This document shows positions 43,343-53,008 of a stretch of DNA of 64,000 bases, piece by piece. The stretch's first letter is position 1. Every line of letters starts with the position of its first letter. Position numbers and translations under genes: made by a program. Origin of the DNA: Halochromatium sp. (GTDB taxonomy: Bacteria > Pseudomonadota > Gammaproteobacteria > Chromatiales > Chromatiaceae). The stretch lies in contig POWB01000004.1 in the NCBI GenBank assembly GCA_010912705.1, positions 58,470 to 122,469 of the forward strand, in the 5' to 3' direction. The notes beneath the pieces were generated by a model, which worked only from the letters and a program-made list of their open reading frames with translations, was not told the origin of the DNA and made no database searches.

Positions 43343-45372
43343 TGGTGGCGGACGACTCCCAGCTCGCTTGCGAGCTGCTCGAGCTGCTCGCGCGCGCGAT
43401 CGATCTCGAACGCTTCCAGCGACTGCTTCAACGCGGTAAACGGGCGATGCCAGAGGCTATGACTCAACATCCCCTCAAGCTCCTGGAGCGAGCGTAAAGC
43501 GGCTCGGATATCGGCATCCATCTGCTGCTGTAGACGTTCGATCAACGCCCCAATGGCATCAAGGTCAAGGTCAAGATCAAGGTCAAGATCAAGATCAAGA
43601 TCAAGATCAAGATCAAGGTCAGTCTCTGGTGTCGAGACCGGCGCTTGCAATGCCGAGCTCCAGTCGTCGGGAGTCGCCTCGCCCTTGCCAGGCTCGCCTA
43701 GCGCTCGCTCACCCGACATCATGGCACTGGCTGAATCAGCCCCAAGATCGCCGACCGCCTTGGCCGTCCCTTCGACATGAGGGTCGACCGCTGAGCCCTG
43801 ACTCGACTCAGTCGATGCGCTTGGCAGCACGTACCCCAGCTCGACCTCAAAGCGAAACTGGCTACCCTCGCCGACCCGGCTGCTCACCTCGATCTGTCCA
43901 TTCATCAGCCCAACTAGGTTCTTACAGATCGCCAAGCCCAAGCCGGTCCCGCCATAACGTCGCGTGGTTGAGCTGTCGGCCTGGGTAAAGGCGTTGAACA
44001 GCTTGCCGAGCTGCTCATCCGTCATGCCAATGCCGGTATCCGCAATGCGGATCTCGAGCCTGACACGATGCTCAGCAAGACGGCTAGCGCGGGCTGTCAG
44101 CCAGATCTCGCCATGCTCGGTAAATTTCACGGCATTGCTGAGCAGATTCGTGATGATCTGGCCGAGCCGCAACGGATCACCAACCAGCGTCATTGATAAG
44201 GCTGGGTCAAGGTCAACCGAGAGCCTCACCCCTTTGTCTGCGGCCTGCAGCTCCACCGCGGCGAGACTCGTCTGGATGACCTGGTCAAGCGCAAATTCGA
44301 TCGCTTCCAGTTTCAGCTTGCCCGCCTCGGTCTTGGAGAAATCGAGGATGTCGTTGATGAGCCGCAGCAACGACTCCGCAGCCTGATGAATATGACGCAA
44401 ATAGTCGGCCTGACGCGGCTTCAGCTCAGTGGCCAACGCCAGATCGGCAAAGCCGATAATCGCGTTCATGGGGGTGCGCAATTCATGGCTCATCGTGGCC
44501 AAGAAGACGCTCTTGGCCTCATTCGCGGCCTTCGCGGCGGCGGTTTCACGCTCGGCACGCTCACGCTCGATCAGGCGTGAGACCATGAGGCGGAAGGCCA
44601 TCGCCAATTGGCCAATCTCATCGTTGCTTTTTACCTCGATCTCCTGAACAAGCTCACCCTCACCGATCGCGACCGCATGCTCGCTGAGACGCCGGATCGG
44701 GCGCACCAGCGCATTGACCAATGGGATCGCCAGCAACACACTGACCAGTGTAAACAGGATGCCCAACGCCAAGGATTGCAAGCCTAGATCCCGAATCTCG
44801 CGGCGCATCGGCTCCAGCGAGAAGGCAATGAACGCGCGGCCCCAGTCATAGTCGTTGATCAACACCGATCCCATAACCTCAAGCCTCGCCTCGTCCTGAC
44901 GCCAGACGAGGCGCGGCTGAACGCTGGAGCAGCAGCCTGGAGCAAAGGGCAACTGCTCTGGTTGTTGGCCCCGGAGCGCCGGCTCAAGACTGCTGAGCAC
45001 GCGCCCCTGGCGGTCGACGATCATCATCTGCACGACATCAGGCTCATAGCGCTCAACATGGCGAATGATGTCATCGAGGGACTTACGATCGACGTAGGCC
45101 TCTCCGGTATACGGGTCGATCACGGTCACCGCATACTGGCACTTCTGTTGAACCGAGCGCAGCAAGGTCTCGGCGCGCTTGGCCAGCTCGTCGCCAAGGA
45201 TCTGACTGGTGACACGAAGATTGAGCAGGGTGTTAGCGAAGAGTCCAAAAAACAGCAGGAACATGACCGCGAGCAGCAGCTTGCGGTACATGGAGCCGAG
45301 TAGCCGAGGGCGCGGCAGCGAGAGATTCTGCCACCGCATCACCAAGGTATCAGTCAATCCGCTTTGGCCCAT
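43339..45372 (-). CDS. Membrane sensor histidine kinase (HAMP-HisKA-HATPase) with a (DL)n linker
   Basis: A 677-aa sensor kinase. Two membrane helices (about 30-50 and 195-220) enclose a periplasmic sensor with Cys residues in QQKC and PGCCSS. HAMP follows, then HisKA with His296 in SHELRTPMN and HATPase motifs [24 protein letters not shown]. There is no receiver domain; instead the C-terminus has a Ser/Ala linker, ten Asp-Leu repeats and a ~70-aa helical domain without an HPt histidine motif. ATG 45372 overlaps the previous gene by 19 bases; a later ATG (MYRKLLLAV) is possible. It should phosphorylate the REC-GGDEF protein. Confidence 0.9.
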   Translation of the reverse strand: MGQSGLTDTLVMRWQNLSLPRPRLLGSMYRKLLLAVMFLLFFGLFANTLLNLRVTSQILGDELAKRAETLLRSVQQKCQYAVTVIDPYTGEAYVDRKSLDDIIRHVERYEPDVVQMMIVDRQGRVLSSLEPALRGQQPEQLPFAPGCCSSVQPRLVWRQDEARLEVMGSVLINDYDWGRAFIAFSLEPMRREIRDLGLQSLALGILFTLVSVLLAIPLVNALVRPIRRLSEHAVAIGEGELVQEIEVKSNDEIGQLAMAFRLMVSRLIERERAERETAAAKAANEAKSVFLATMSHELRTPMNAIIGFADLALATELKPRQADYLRHIHQAAESLLRLINDILDFSKTEAGKLKLEAIEFALDQVIQTSLAAVELQAADKGVRLSVDLDPALSMTLVGDPLRLGQIITNLLSNAVKFTEHGEIWLTARASRLAEHRVRLEIRIADTGIGMTDEQLGKLFNAFTQADSSTTRRYGGTGLGLAICKNLVGLMNGQIEVSSRVGEGSQFRFEVELGYVLPSASTESSQGSAVDPHVEGTAKAVGDLGADSASAMMSGERALGEPGKGEATPDDWSSALQAPVSTPETDLDLDLDLDLDLDLDLDLDLDAIGALIERLQQQMDADIRAALRSLQELEGMLSHSLWHRPFTALKQSLEAFEIDRAREQLEQLASELGVVRHQ
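43559..43618. repeat. Hexanucleotide repeat, ten units, encoding (Asp-Leu)10
   Basis: Ten consecutive units TCAAGA or TCAAGG on the plus strand read as Asp-Leu pairs in the minus-strand kinase gene. Gain or loss of a unit keeps the frame and changes linker length by two residues. Confidence 0.95.
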
Positions 45373-46346
45373 TGGGTCTCGATGCGGGTATCCGGAAACT
45401 GACTGAACAGATACTGCATGCGGTTGGTACCCTTGAAGTCAAATGAGAGATAGCGCTCGTGGCAATAGGTGCAACGACTGGCCAGCTCCTGAAACTGCGC
45501 CTCGGCCTCCTCTAGGCTCGGGCCTTGACTCAGCAGCTGCCCGACCTCCTGAGCCAGCTTGGCTTCATCCTTTAGCTGTTGCTCAAACTTCGGCGAGGGG
45601 TTCTTTATCGGCACAAAGAACTTGGCCGAGCCGTCCACGCGCAGACCGTTGAGCAGATAGACGAAGCTGTCTGCGGCACCCGCGATATCACCCCGGCGCA
45701 GCTGGCGGTCGGCCTCGAGCATCTTGGCCTGCGCCAGCGTGGCGCCAGCTAGATGCTTGAAGAATTCGGTAAAGGCGTTGATCGCGTAAACGCTCCCCTG
45801 TGACGTTGAGCCACCAAGGATCACCGCGGTGCCAGGTCCGCCGAAGGCTTGCTCGACGACCTCGATTTGGCCCACTTCGGCCGCCTTCCAGTCGACCTTG
45901 GACTTGCCCTCGTCCACCAGGCGCTTGACCAAGGCGTTCTCATCAGGCCCGCCGCAGAGCAGCATGGTCTTTTGCTCGAGGTATTTCGCAGGAGCCTCAG
46001 AGGCGCGCATCGCCAATGGAATCGGCGAGGTCGAGGCCACTGCGGGCAGATACTCACCGATGCGCTCGGCGAGATCGATGGCTGCGATGGCAACCGCACC
46101 GCTTGGATCATCGCCGAGCACGATATTGGTATTCAAGGTGCCGAATGGGGTCATATAGGCGGTAGTACGCAATGGCACCGCATCGGGCGTGAAGAGATCG
46201 AACACCTGGCCACCGGGCAGGCAGCCAAGCGGTTGGGCTTCATCCGCCTGCACCAAGCGGCCGCTGAATAGGTTGGCGCCCATCAGTAAAATTGAGACTG
46301 CCAAGGTGACGCTGATCAGACGGGATCTTTGCACATTTGATTTCAT
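45354..46346 (-). CDS. Periplasmic protein with CxxCH heme-type motif
   Basis: A 330-aa exported protein. The signal peptide is [22 protein letters not shown]. The middle ([28 protein letters not shown]) resembles S-layer-type or cell-wall repeat folds seen in some archaeal proteins. The C-terminus carries Cys292-Thr-Tyr-Cys-His296, a c-type heme attachment motif, preceded by a helical segment ([13 protein letters not shown]). Only one such motif is present. ATG 46346 is chosen because GGAG precedes it and the signal starts there; a GTG at 46463 overlaps the previous stop and would add 39 residues. It probably works with the kinase encoded next as redox or ligand input. Confidence 0.7.
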   Translation of the reverse strand: MKSNVQRSRLISVTLAVSILLMGANLFSGRLVQADEAQPLGCLPGGQVFDLFTPDAVPLRTTAYMTPFGTLNTNIVLGDDPSGAVAIAAIDLAERIGEYLPAVASTSPIPLAMRASEAPAKYLEQKTMLLCGGPDENALVKRLVDEGKSKVDWKAAEVGQIEVVEQAFGGPGTAVILGGSTSQGSVYAINAFTEFFKHLAGATLAQAKMLEADRQLRRGDIAGAADSFVYLLNGLRVDGSAKFFVPIKNPSPKFEQQLKDEAKLAQEVGQLLSQGPSLEEAEAQFQELASRCTYCHERYLSFDFKGTNRMQYLFSQFPDTRIETQWAKAD

Positions 46347-46459
46347 GAGATTCTCCAAGGCAAGAAACGCGTTGGCGCAGCTGTATCCATCCTGGCTCAT
46401 CCGCAAGCATCCGCGCACCATCGAGCTGAGATCAGAGGTTCGGCAATCCTGAGGCAGTG

Positions 46460-46984
46460 TCACTGCTGCAACCCAGCCGTCTCAGACGCAAGCGCGGTTT
46501 CAATCATCGCCTGCACCTTCTCGGCCGAGGTGGTAATAACAGCAGCCCGAACGATATGATCGCGATCCAAGATCACCGCAAGGGGAACATCCTGGATTAA
46601 GTATCGATCCTTGAGCTCGGCCCATTCGTCGATCAGCACCCGGAATCCGGGCTGAAGCTGATTGATAAAGAGCCACACCTTCGCACTACTCTCACGAATA
46701 CCAATAGCGATGACCTCGAGCCCTCGCGCTCTGAGCTGCTCGTACTGCTCGCTCAAGCCCACCATGATCTCGCGGCAATAGGGACACCAAACGCCCCAAA
46801 AGACGATGAGCAGTGCCTCGTAATCACCCTCATCATCGTCCAAACTGAAGATTTTTCCATTGATATCTGGCAGTTCAAAAGCCGGTGCCGAATGACCGAC
46901 CAAACAGCTTGGATCATCGCTCGGCGCGGCCATCACCAAGGGTGCATAGCACAACAACAGCGCGAGACCCATCAGGACCCTCAT
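46460..46984 (-). CDS. TlpA/ResA-like periplasmic thioredoxin
   Basis: A 174-aa exported thioredoxin-fold protein. The signal peptide (MRVLMGLALLLCYAPLVMAA) is followed by the TlpA/AhpC-type start (VGHSAPAFELPDINGK) and the redox site Cys67-Pro-Tyr-Cys70 in FWGVWCPYC. The cis-Pro is in IQDVPLAVILD. Such proteins reduce apo-cytochrome or other envelope thiols, which fits the downstream CxxCH protein. Its ATG overlaps the upstream gene stop as ATGA. Confidence 0.88.
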   Translation of the reverse strand: MRVLMGLALLLCYAPLVMAAPSDDPSCLVGHSAPAFELPDINGKIFSLDDDEGDYEALLIVFWGVWCPYCREIMVGLSEQYEQLRARGLEVIAIGIRESSAKVWLFINQLQPGFRVLIDEWAELKDRYLIQDVPLAVILDRDHIVRAAVITTSAEKVQAMIETALASETAGLQQ

Positions 46985-47787
46985 GGCTGAGCCCCGTCCC
47001 GATTCATAGGAATGGTCAGCACGGCCTGCACCCTGCCCACGGCACTGTCGACAATGGCGATGATGAACAAAGGCAGACCCTCGCTGCTGGTTGGCAGCTC
47101 AAATCGCTCGGGCAAGGGGCAGCCGGCGACCGCGGCTGGCGCCAGATCGTCAATCGGCGCCCGAACGATCTCTCGCAGCACTCGCCAGTAATGGCCCTGC
47201 TGTGCCGGGACGGACTGCTGCTCGACCAGCAACAGCCGAAATGTGCCATCAAAACGGCGCCGCTGCTCTAGGTTGCAGACCGAGAAATCGATGCTCGGCG
47301 AGCCGTCGCGCGTGCTTGTCTTCGCCAGGTAGAGATCGAGATGCCAGCGCGGTGCGGCCCGAGCCTCGGCAAGCGCCTGCTGAAAGCCCTGTCGCCACTG
47401 CGGGTCATCGAGCGCAATGAGACGCATCGCAACCCCGTCAACCCGCAGCTGTGGCGCTGCCTTCTCGGCATCCTGCGCATCATCCTCAGGCCCTCGCGCC
47501 AGCAGCGCACAGTGCTCACCCAAGCGGCGCAGATAGGTTGCAGCCATAGCTCGCTGCTCAGCCTCGTGATCAGCCCCCTGCTCAATCGCGGGAGCGGCAT
47601 CGAGCAACAGCTCGCAGAGGGACCTGTTGGATGGCTCCGACTCTGGCTTTGGAGCTTGAGCGAGCGCTTGATCTTGCTCATGCACCCCTGAAGGCCGCAG
47701 AGGTAGCCCGGCATTGGCTCCAATCGAGACGACACCCAGGACCAGGAGCTGAGTGAGTGCGACGACCCTGAGCAACCTATAGGCCAC
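46981..47787 (-). CDS. Hypothetical secreted protein, first gene of the signalling operon
   Basis: Not recognised. From GTG 47787 the product is about 268 aa with a signal peptide (RLLRVVALTQLLVLGVVSIGANA) and a mature part with several Cys residues (LCELLLDAAP, EHCALLARG, SVCNLEQRRR, AVAGCPLP). AGAAGG lies six bases before this GTG; the longer frame from TTG 47841 lacks a good site. It is coupled by ATGA overlap to the TlpA-like gene, so a shared envelope role is likely. Confidence 0.6.
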   Translation of the reverse strand: MAYRLLRVVALTQLLVLGVVSIGANAGLPLRPSGVHEQDQALAQAPKPESEPSNRSLCELLLDAAPAIEQGADHEAEQRAMAATYLRRLGEHCALLARGPEDDAQDAEKAAPQLRVDGVAMRLIALDDPQWRQGFQQALAEARAAPRWHLDLYLAKTSTRDGSPSIDFSVCNLEQRRRFDGTFRLLLVEQQSVPAQQGHYWRVLREIVRAPIDDLAPAAVAGCPLPERFELPTSSEGLPLFIIAIVDSAVGRVQAVLTIPMNRDGAQP

Positions 47788-47997
47788 AGCGAACCTTCTG
47801 TTTGCTAGCCGACTTGTTTGATAGCCGACTAACGGTAACAAGTATCGATACAGACTTTGTCACAGAGGCAAGTTTAGCAGCAACACCAATCGGCAACGCC
47901 ACTTCCCCTTTGGCGCTATCTGGCGACCTGGCCTATGCTGAGGCCTATGCAATGCCTCCTCCCTATTAGAAAAATCCCACCCGTTCAACGGGATGCT

Positions 47998-49476
47998 CTA
48001 GCCTCGCTCGCTCCCACCACCATCGCCATCCTCTGGCTCGTCCGCGCCATCATCGCCGCTGGCGTAGCTGGCCACGGTGCGCTCATGGGTGGCATCGCCC
48101 CCGGTCAATGCCGGCGGCACAGTTGCCGGGTCCGCCGCCTTACCGTCATCGGCCACATGGAGATGCATATCCGTCTGCGGGAACGGAATCGAGATGCCGT
48201 TGGCGTCGAAGGCCTCTTTGACGGCGCGTTGCAGATCCCAGTAGGTGCTCCAGTAGTCGCTGGTCTTGGTCCAGGGGCGCACGATGAAATTGACCGAGCT
48301 GTCCCCCAGCTCGCTAACGCGGATGTTCGGCGCCGGGTCATCCAGCACCAGCGGGTGACTCGCGACGACCTCTTCCAGCACCTGCTGCGCCTGTTCGATG
48401 GAATCGCCGTAGCTGATGCCGAAGACCAGATCGATCCGGCGGGTCTCCGACGCGGTCACGTTGGTGATGACGTCGCCCCAGACCTTGGAGTTCGGGATCA
48501 CGATGACCTGATTGTCGGGCGTGGTAATCGTAGTCGAGACCACCGAGACATGCTTGACGGTGCCGCCGAGCCCCGCGACCAGCACGTAGTCGCCTTCGTC
48601 GAAGGGGCGGTTGATCATGATCATCAATCCCGCGGCGAGATTGCTCAGCGTCTCTTGCATCGCGAAGGCGATGATGAAGGAGGCGCCGCCGACCAAGGCG
48701 AACAGCGGCGTGATGTTGACGCCCAGCGCCGCGAGCACGATCATCAAGCCGAAGGCGATGGTGAGCCAGTACACCACCATGACCAGAAAGCCGCTCAGCA
48801 GATTGGAGATCTGCGGGGTCCGGTCGACGGCACGGCGCACCCAGGCGCGCACGATCTTGGCGACAATGAGCAGGGCGAAGAAGGCGCCGACGATCACCGC
48901 GATGCGAAAGGCGACCGCCACGCCGCCTTCAGGTGAGACGAGCCAATCAAGCAAGCCGTCGGTGAACTCCTGTAGCGTGAGCTGCGAGCGCCCGGCGGCG
49001 ATGACCGCGGCCAGGTAGCCCCGCATGGCCTCAACCTCCGCCGGGTCGCCGCCCTTGGCCTCCAGGCTTGCGACCACGGTCGCCGCCATCTCGAAGATGC
49101 GATCCCGCTCCTCGACCAGTTCGAGTCGCTCCGCCCGCAGTGCGTCTTCTTCGGCCTCATCCCCCGCCCGCAGCGCGAGACTCTTGTCAACGACCGCCTG
49201 CGTGGCCGCGCGAGCCTGCTCCTGCCAGGCTGCTGCCAGTGCGGCGAGTTCATCGGCGGTGAGCGGCACCAGCCGCAGCTCCAACTCATTCGGTTCGATG
49301 AACGGATCATCGAGCCCCGCCGGATAGGCCGCTGCCTTGTCCGGTGCCGCAGCCATCGACGCGTCGGCCGTCGCGTCCTGCGCCCAGACCATCGCGGTCG
49401 CCAGCGTGAACAGCATCACAACGACGCCGAGACTGGCACGTAACGCCGTGACCTCCATCAGACCCAAAGATTTCAT
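47998..49476 (-). CDS. MscS-family mechanosensitive channel
   Basis: A 492-aa small-conductance mechanosensitive channel, which releases solutes on hypo-osmotic shock. A signal peptide (VVVMLFTLATAMVWA) precedes a periplasmic helical region with a coiled coil (AERLELVEERDRIF). Three or four membrane helices follow, including the pore-like segment with ALGVNITPLFALVGGASFII and FAMQETLSNLAAGL. The cytoplasmic beta domain starts with RPFDEGDYV and contains IPNSKVWGDVITN. The ATG at 49476 has GAGGAG upstream. Confidence 0.9.
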   Translation of the reverse strand: MKSLGLMEVTALRASLGVVVMLFTLATAMVWAQDATADASMAAAPDKAAAYPAGLDDPFIEPNELELRLVPLTADELAALAAAWQEQARAATQAVVDKSLALRAGDEAEEDALRAERLELVEERDRIFEMAATVVASLEAKGGDPAEVEAMRGYLAAVIAAGRSQLTLQEFTDGLLDWLVSPEGGVAVAFRIAVIVGAFFALLIVAKIVRAWVRRAVDRTPQISNLLSGFLVMVVYWLTIAFGLMIVLAALGVNITPLFALVGGASFIIAFAMQETLSNLAAGLMIMINRPFDEGDYVLVAGLGGTVKHVSVVSTTITTPDNQVIVIPNSKVWGDVITNVTASETRRIDLVFGISYGDSIEQAQQVLEEVVASHPLVLDDPAPNIRVSELGDSSVNFIVRPWTKTSDYWSTYWDLQRAVKEAFDANGISIPFPQTDMHLHVADDGKAADPATVPPALTGGDATHERTVASYASGDDGADEPEDGDGGGSERG

Positions 49477-50244
49477 TCGCTCTGCTCCTCGTTCTATTTC
49501 GGAAAAGATCGACACATCGCCGAGCACTTGCGCGCTCTTCAGTGATTGCGTGAGCGCGCGTGATGTGGTCATTTTGAATTTAGCTCAACCTTGGCTTGGA
49601 TCGGCTGAATGCTTCAACGAAAGCCTTTCAGCAGAGGCGCAGAACCTCAGGCCGCATAGCGGCCATTGCGCAAAAGCCTCAAAGCAGAGCCTGAGGCTAT
49701 GGGCAAAAATCCGAGAGTCCAGCGCAACAGTGCCCAACCTGGGCAATGGGTTACAAAGCGGTGCGGCCCCTGCGCTAGTTGTCGTGACCGCTTGGCGGCA
49801 ATCCTCTCGCGCACCTCGATCATCAACTCGTCGATGGGCTGCATGATGGCGTGCTTGGCGCTCATCCATAAGGGTACGAAGAGCCTGGAGCAGGCGTTCA
49901 CGACCGCCCCGGCAGCGGGCATGCGCCTGCTGACATTGCTTGCATGATGGACCATCAATTGGCGACTAAAAACGCTAAGGTATCGAAATCTAGTGTGATA
50001 TTCGATCCCATAACCGCCCATTTTGGGCGATTCCGATTTGGTGAAGGCTGCAACCGGTCCCTATACTGGTTGCTGAATCCTGTTCGATTCCTCTGTCACG
50101 CTCAGTACCGCGCGAGCGGTCTGCCCTCTTGATCGCGTCGCTTTCGCGTTGCCTTCGCTGACGCGAGTCCTCGGCGCAAACTCTCGATTGAATGGCGCCC
50201 CGCGCTCACCACGCCGGCGCGCGCCCTGGACGCTAGGAGTTTCC
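49477..50244. other. Intergenic region without a supported gene
   Basis: A 768-base divergent spacer between the channel gene and the DUF481 gene. Open frames on either strand show no recognisable protein features. It contains the palindrome at 50015 and must hold both promoters. Confidence 0.5.
50015..50029. promoter_or_regulatory. 15-bp palindrome, site 3 of 3
   Basis: CGCCCATTTTGGGCG lies 216 bases upstream of the DUF481 gene. Related to 39445 and 42334. Confidence 0.35.
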
Positions 50245-51270
50245 ATGACGCTTCTTTCCCAATACGCAACAGCCGCGCGCTCTGCGCTGCTGCTGACCCT
50301 TCTGCTTTCCGCCACCTCGGTGCTGGCCCAGGATCAGGTCATCCTCAAGAACGGCGACCGCATCACCGGCGACATTCAACAGATCTGGGACGGCGAGCTC
50401 CTGATCGAACCCGCCTATGCCGACGCGTTCGGGATCGAGCTCTCGGCGATCGAGCAGATTCTGTCCAAACGGGCTTTCAGATTCGAGCTGGGCGACGAGC
50501 GCAAGGTCATCGGCACGCTCGAGGTCGATGAGGCTGGAGGAACGGTGCTGGTGACCGACCGCCGGCGTCGGCCGATCGCCCTGACCGACATCGAAGAGCT
50601 CGAGGAAATCACCGAGGGCTGGGACTGGACCGTGCGCACCGACCTGTCGCTGGACGGCAGCTCAGGCAACTCGAACGACAACCTGTTCTCCTGGCAGGGG
50701 TATGCCCGACTTGCGAACGACAAGCATCGGCACGAGCTGAACCTGCGCGTCGACCAGGCCTCGCAGGACGGGGTGACCTCGCAGGATCGGATGCGTGCGG
50801 ATTATCTGTATAGCTGGTTCATGTCGGATCATTGGTTCCTGCAGGCAGGCTTCGGCGGCGAACGTGATCCGGTGCGTGAGCTCAATCGGCGCCTGAGCGC
50901 CGGTGGCGGCTTGGGTTATCGGTTCTTCGATGACGCCCACCGCCGACTCGAGGTCTCGCTCTCCGCCGTCGGCGTCGATGAGGAAATCGGCGGCGACGCG
51001 AATCAATCGCTCGCGGCGCGCTGGAGCGCAGATTTCCGACAGGACCTGTTGGACGGCAATCTCGAATTCTTCCATGAGCAAAGCGTCTGGGATTACCTGA
51101 GCGGTCGCGCCAATACCCTGATCCAGACCTCAACCGGCTTTCGCTGGGATGTCTGGGGCGATATCTATTTCAACACCCAGCTCGACTGGGACTATGAGAC
51201 TGATCCGCCGCAGGGCGTGGAGAACCAAGACATCTGGTACAAGGTTGGCCTCGGCGTGGAATTCGACTGA
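50245..51270 (+). CDS. DUF481-family outer-membrane-like protein
   Basis: A 341-aa exported beta-rich protein. The signal peptide (ALLLTLLLSATSVLA) is followed by an N-terminal module DQVILKNGDRITGDIQQIWD and then the DUF481 barrel-like region (TDLSLDGSSGNSNDNLFSWQ, repeating amphipathic strands), ending GLGVEFD with a final aromatic-acidic pattern common in outer-membrane proteins. ATG 50245 has TAGGAG upstream. Its last codons form the left end of an 85-bp direct repeat, so its downstream context was rearranged. Confidence 0.85.
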   Translation: MTLLSQYATAARSALLLTLLLSATSVLAQDQVILKNGDRITGDIQQIWDGELLIEPAYADAFGIELSAIEQILSKRAFRFELGDERKVIGTLEVDEAGGTVLVTDRRRRPIALTDIEELEEITEGWDWTVRTDLSLDGSSGNSNDNLFSWQGYARLANDKHRHELNLRVDQASQDGVTSQDRMRADYLYSWFMSDHWFLQAGFGGERDPVRELNRRLSAGGGLGYRFFDDAHRRLEVSLSAVGVDEEIGGDANQSLAARWSADFRQDLLDGNLEFFHEQSVWDYLSGRANTLIQTSTGFRWDVWGDIYFNTQLDWDYETDPPQGVENQDIWYKVGLGVEFD

Positions 51271-51332
51271 CCGATCATCTGGCCAACCCTGACTCGCCCT
51301 GCCTGATCGGCCCGCACTTATCGATCCGGCAG
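51248..51332. repeat. 85-bp direct repeat, left copy
   Basis: Covers the last codons and stop of the DUF481 gene plus sequence that encodes, on the minus strand, the last codons of an HD-GYP gene (LPDR stop). It matches 56021-56105 at 83 of 85 positions. Right after it, 51333-51365 encodes SGYPKQLKRDELS on the minus strand, an internal HD-GYP motif, so the left copy carries an internally deleted HD-GYP fragment. Confidence 0.93.
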
Positions 51333-51435
51333 AAAGCTCGTCGCGCTTGAGCTGCTTTGGATAGCCGCTTGCTGGAACAGGCCAAGGCATCGATGCTGAT
51401 CGAACACAAGGTCACGACCGTGCCGGAGCCGAGCG

Positions 51436-51643
51436 ATGAACCCCTTGTCTCATATCGATCCGGATGATCCCTATCCGATTATCCGAACGTCTTCATCGCT
51501 GGCGATCTGCTCTGGTATCCGGTGCCCGATCGGCGCGAGACCGGCCCGATCGCGCCGGATCTGTTCGTCGTGTTCGGCCGGCCCAAAGGGCGACGGGGCT
51601 CCTATCGGCAGTGGGAAGAGGACGGCATCGCGCCCCGAGACGG
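51436..51643 (+). pseudogene. Uma2-type protein fragment (frameshifted, truncated)
   Basis: After an opening ATG, a frameshift near 51478 leads into NVFIAGDLLWYPV, then APDLFVVFGRPKGRRGSYRQ and WEEDGIAPR. This is the mid-part of a second Uma2 subtype in which the catalytic strand VVFEILSPG would follow, but the sequence ends here and merges with the convergent HD gene. Non-functional. Confidence 0.7.
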
Positions 51644-51988
51644 CCACTGCCGGGTGATGTTGTCCGCCACATCCGCGCGCTTGACCCTTGCTGCAAGCGG
51701 GTTCTCGAGCACCCGCGCGATGAAGGCCGGGTAGTCTTCGCCCTCCCGTTTGCTCAGGCAGGCGACCGCCTCGGCGATCCGCTCAGGAATGCCTGCTGCA
51801 ACCAGAGCAGGAACGTCGTAGTCGCTGTCCTCGATCACATCATGCAGCACCGCGACGGCGCGCTCGTCGTCGGTCTGCATTGCGGCCATCACCCGCAGCG
51901 GATGCAGGATGTACGGTCGGCTAGCTTTGTCGGTTTGGCCAGCATGGGCCGAGGTGGCGATCTTCAGCGCGGTGTCGAGTAGGTGCAT
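51602..51988 (-). CDS. HD-domain phosphohydrolase (RelA/SpoT hydrolase-like), possibly truncated
   Basis: A 128-aa HD-domain protein of the small (p)ppGpp-hydrolase-like type. Visible are HAGQTDKASRPYILHPLRV with the first His residues, then AVLHDVIEDSD carrying the HD pair. The family normally continues VKLADxxDN plus 20-40 residues; here VKRADVADNITRQ is followed by an unrelated short end that overlaps the Uma2 fragment on the other strand, so the C-terminus may be replaced. GGAGG five bases before ATG 51988 sets the start. Confidence 0.7.
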   Translation of the reverse strand: MHLLDTALKIATSAHAGQTDKASRPYILHPLRVMAAMQTDDERAVAVLHDVIEDSDYDVPALVAAGIPERIAEAVACLSKREGEDYPAFIARVLENPLAARVKRADVADNITRQWPSRGAMPSSSHCR

Positions 51989-52233
51989 GTCAACCTCCAT
52001 GGTCATAGGCAGTGTTCTTGGGGTCCTAATCCAGGGTCTGCGCGGGCCTTAAGCTGTTACCCAGAGGAATAAACGGAGCGTTATACTCTGATCACACGCT
52101 AAGCGCCGTTCCGGCCCCAAGATAAAGGATGACCCTAGGACCACAGCACGATGGCCAGAACCGCAAGCCGATCGATCGCTGCGAATCTCAAAGCCGAGAT
52201 CAAACCGGCCCGCCCGCAATGGAGCGCCGCCAG

Positions 52234-52857
52234 ATGACCGACGCCATCGGCCGCAGCGTACGGCTCTTTCTCGTCGACGGCAAATCCACCGGCCTGATCA
52301 CCGCCGAGATCATGAACTGGACCGGCCACGTCCTCACCGGCCCACGCGCCGAGTTACCCAAGTTCCTCGCCCGTCCCGAGGTTGCCCGCACCGGCGTCTA
52401 TCTGCTCCACGGTCGCGATCCAGACAACCCCGATCGCACCATGCTCTACATCGGCGAGAGCGACCTAGTCGGCACCCGGCTCAAGAAGCACAACCAAGAA
52501 GACAAGAGGGACTACTGGGAGCGCACCTGCGTCATCACCAGCAAGGACCAGAACATCACTAAGGCGCACGCCCGCTATCTGGAATCGCGCCTGATCGGCA
52601 TTGCGGCCAAGGCCAAGCGTGCCACACTCGACAACGGCACCGCGCCGCCCGAACCCGACTCCGAGTGGCTGATCCTGAACGAAGACGTAGCCTTTTCGAG
52701 CCCCAGTGCCGCCGGTGCGGTAGTGCTCGGCCGCTCCTTTGCAGGGTGCACTGAGTGGAAGGTCAAAGGCACCCAGCAGACTTACGCCTCCTGGCAAGAA
52801 GAACAGATCGCTCAGGCCGAGCAAGATCCAACAGCCCCGGCAGAACTAGGGGCTTAA
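52234..52857 (+). CDS. GIY-YIG nuclease-like protein with DUF4357 C-terminus
   Basis: A 207-aa protein. The N-terminal GIY-YIG-like core shows TGVYLLHG and LYIGESD, with downstream His/Arg/Glu in RYLESRLIG. The C-terminal ~50 residues are DUF4357 (DVAFSSPSAAGAVVLGRSFA, EWKVKGTQQTYASWQEEQ). Relatives have about 90 more residues between the two parts, so an in-frame deletion seems to have shortened it. ATG 52234 is preferred because GGAG lies upstream; ATG 52219 is also in frame. Substrate is unknown; it sits beside remnants of a type I restriction locus. Confidence 0.75.
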   Translation: MTDAIGRSVRLFLVDGKSTGLITAEIMNWTGHVLTGPRAELPKFLARPEVARTGVYLLHGRDPDNPDRTMLYIGESDLVGTRLKKHNQEDKRDYWERTCVITSKDQNITKAHARYLESRLIGIAAKAKRATLDNGTAPPEPDSEWLILNEDVAFSSPSAAGAVVLGRSFAGCTEWKVKGTQQTYASWQEEQIAQAEQDPTAPAELGA

Positions 52858-52867
52858 ACGTACATTT

Positions 52868-53008
52868 ATGGAACATGTTTTCCGCGTGCCTTGCGCCCGA
52901 GCGCAGGTTCAGAATGCTGCGGTTGGTACTTCTGGAGGTATGGTCAAGATCAATGCGCGGAGTGTTAAGCGGATCAATTTGCCCATGCCGTCGCCAGATG
53001 AGCAGGCG
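52868..53008 (+). pseudogene. HsdS (type I restriction specificity subunit) C-terminal remnant
   Basis: The frame upstream of DarT reads RAQVQNAAVGTSGGMVKINA, RSVKRINLPMPSPDEQ, a textbook end of an HsdS target-recognition domain and the following conserved helix. It then runs in frame straight into DarT. No other hsdS sequence is visible. Confidence 0.8.

Noticed and set aside
49647-50021. 124-codon minus-strand frame in the spacer before the DUF481 gene
   Set aside because: Composition is not protein-like and no motif is visible; it also spans a palindrome that looks regulatory.
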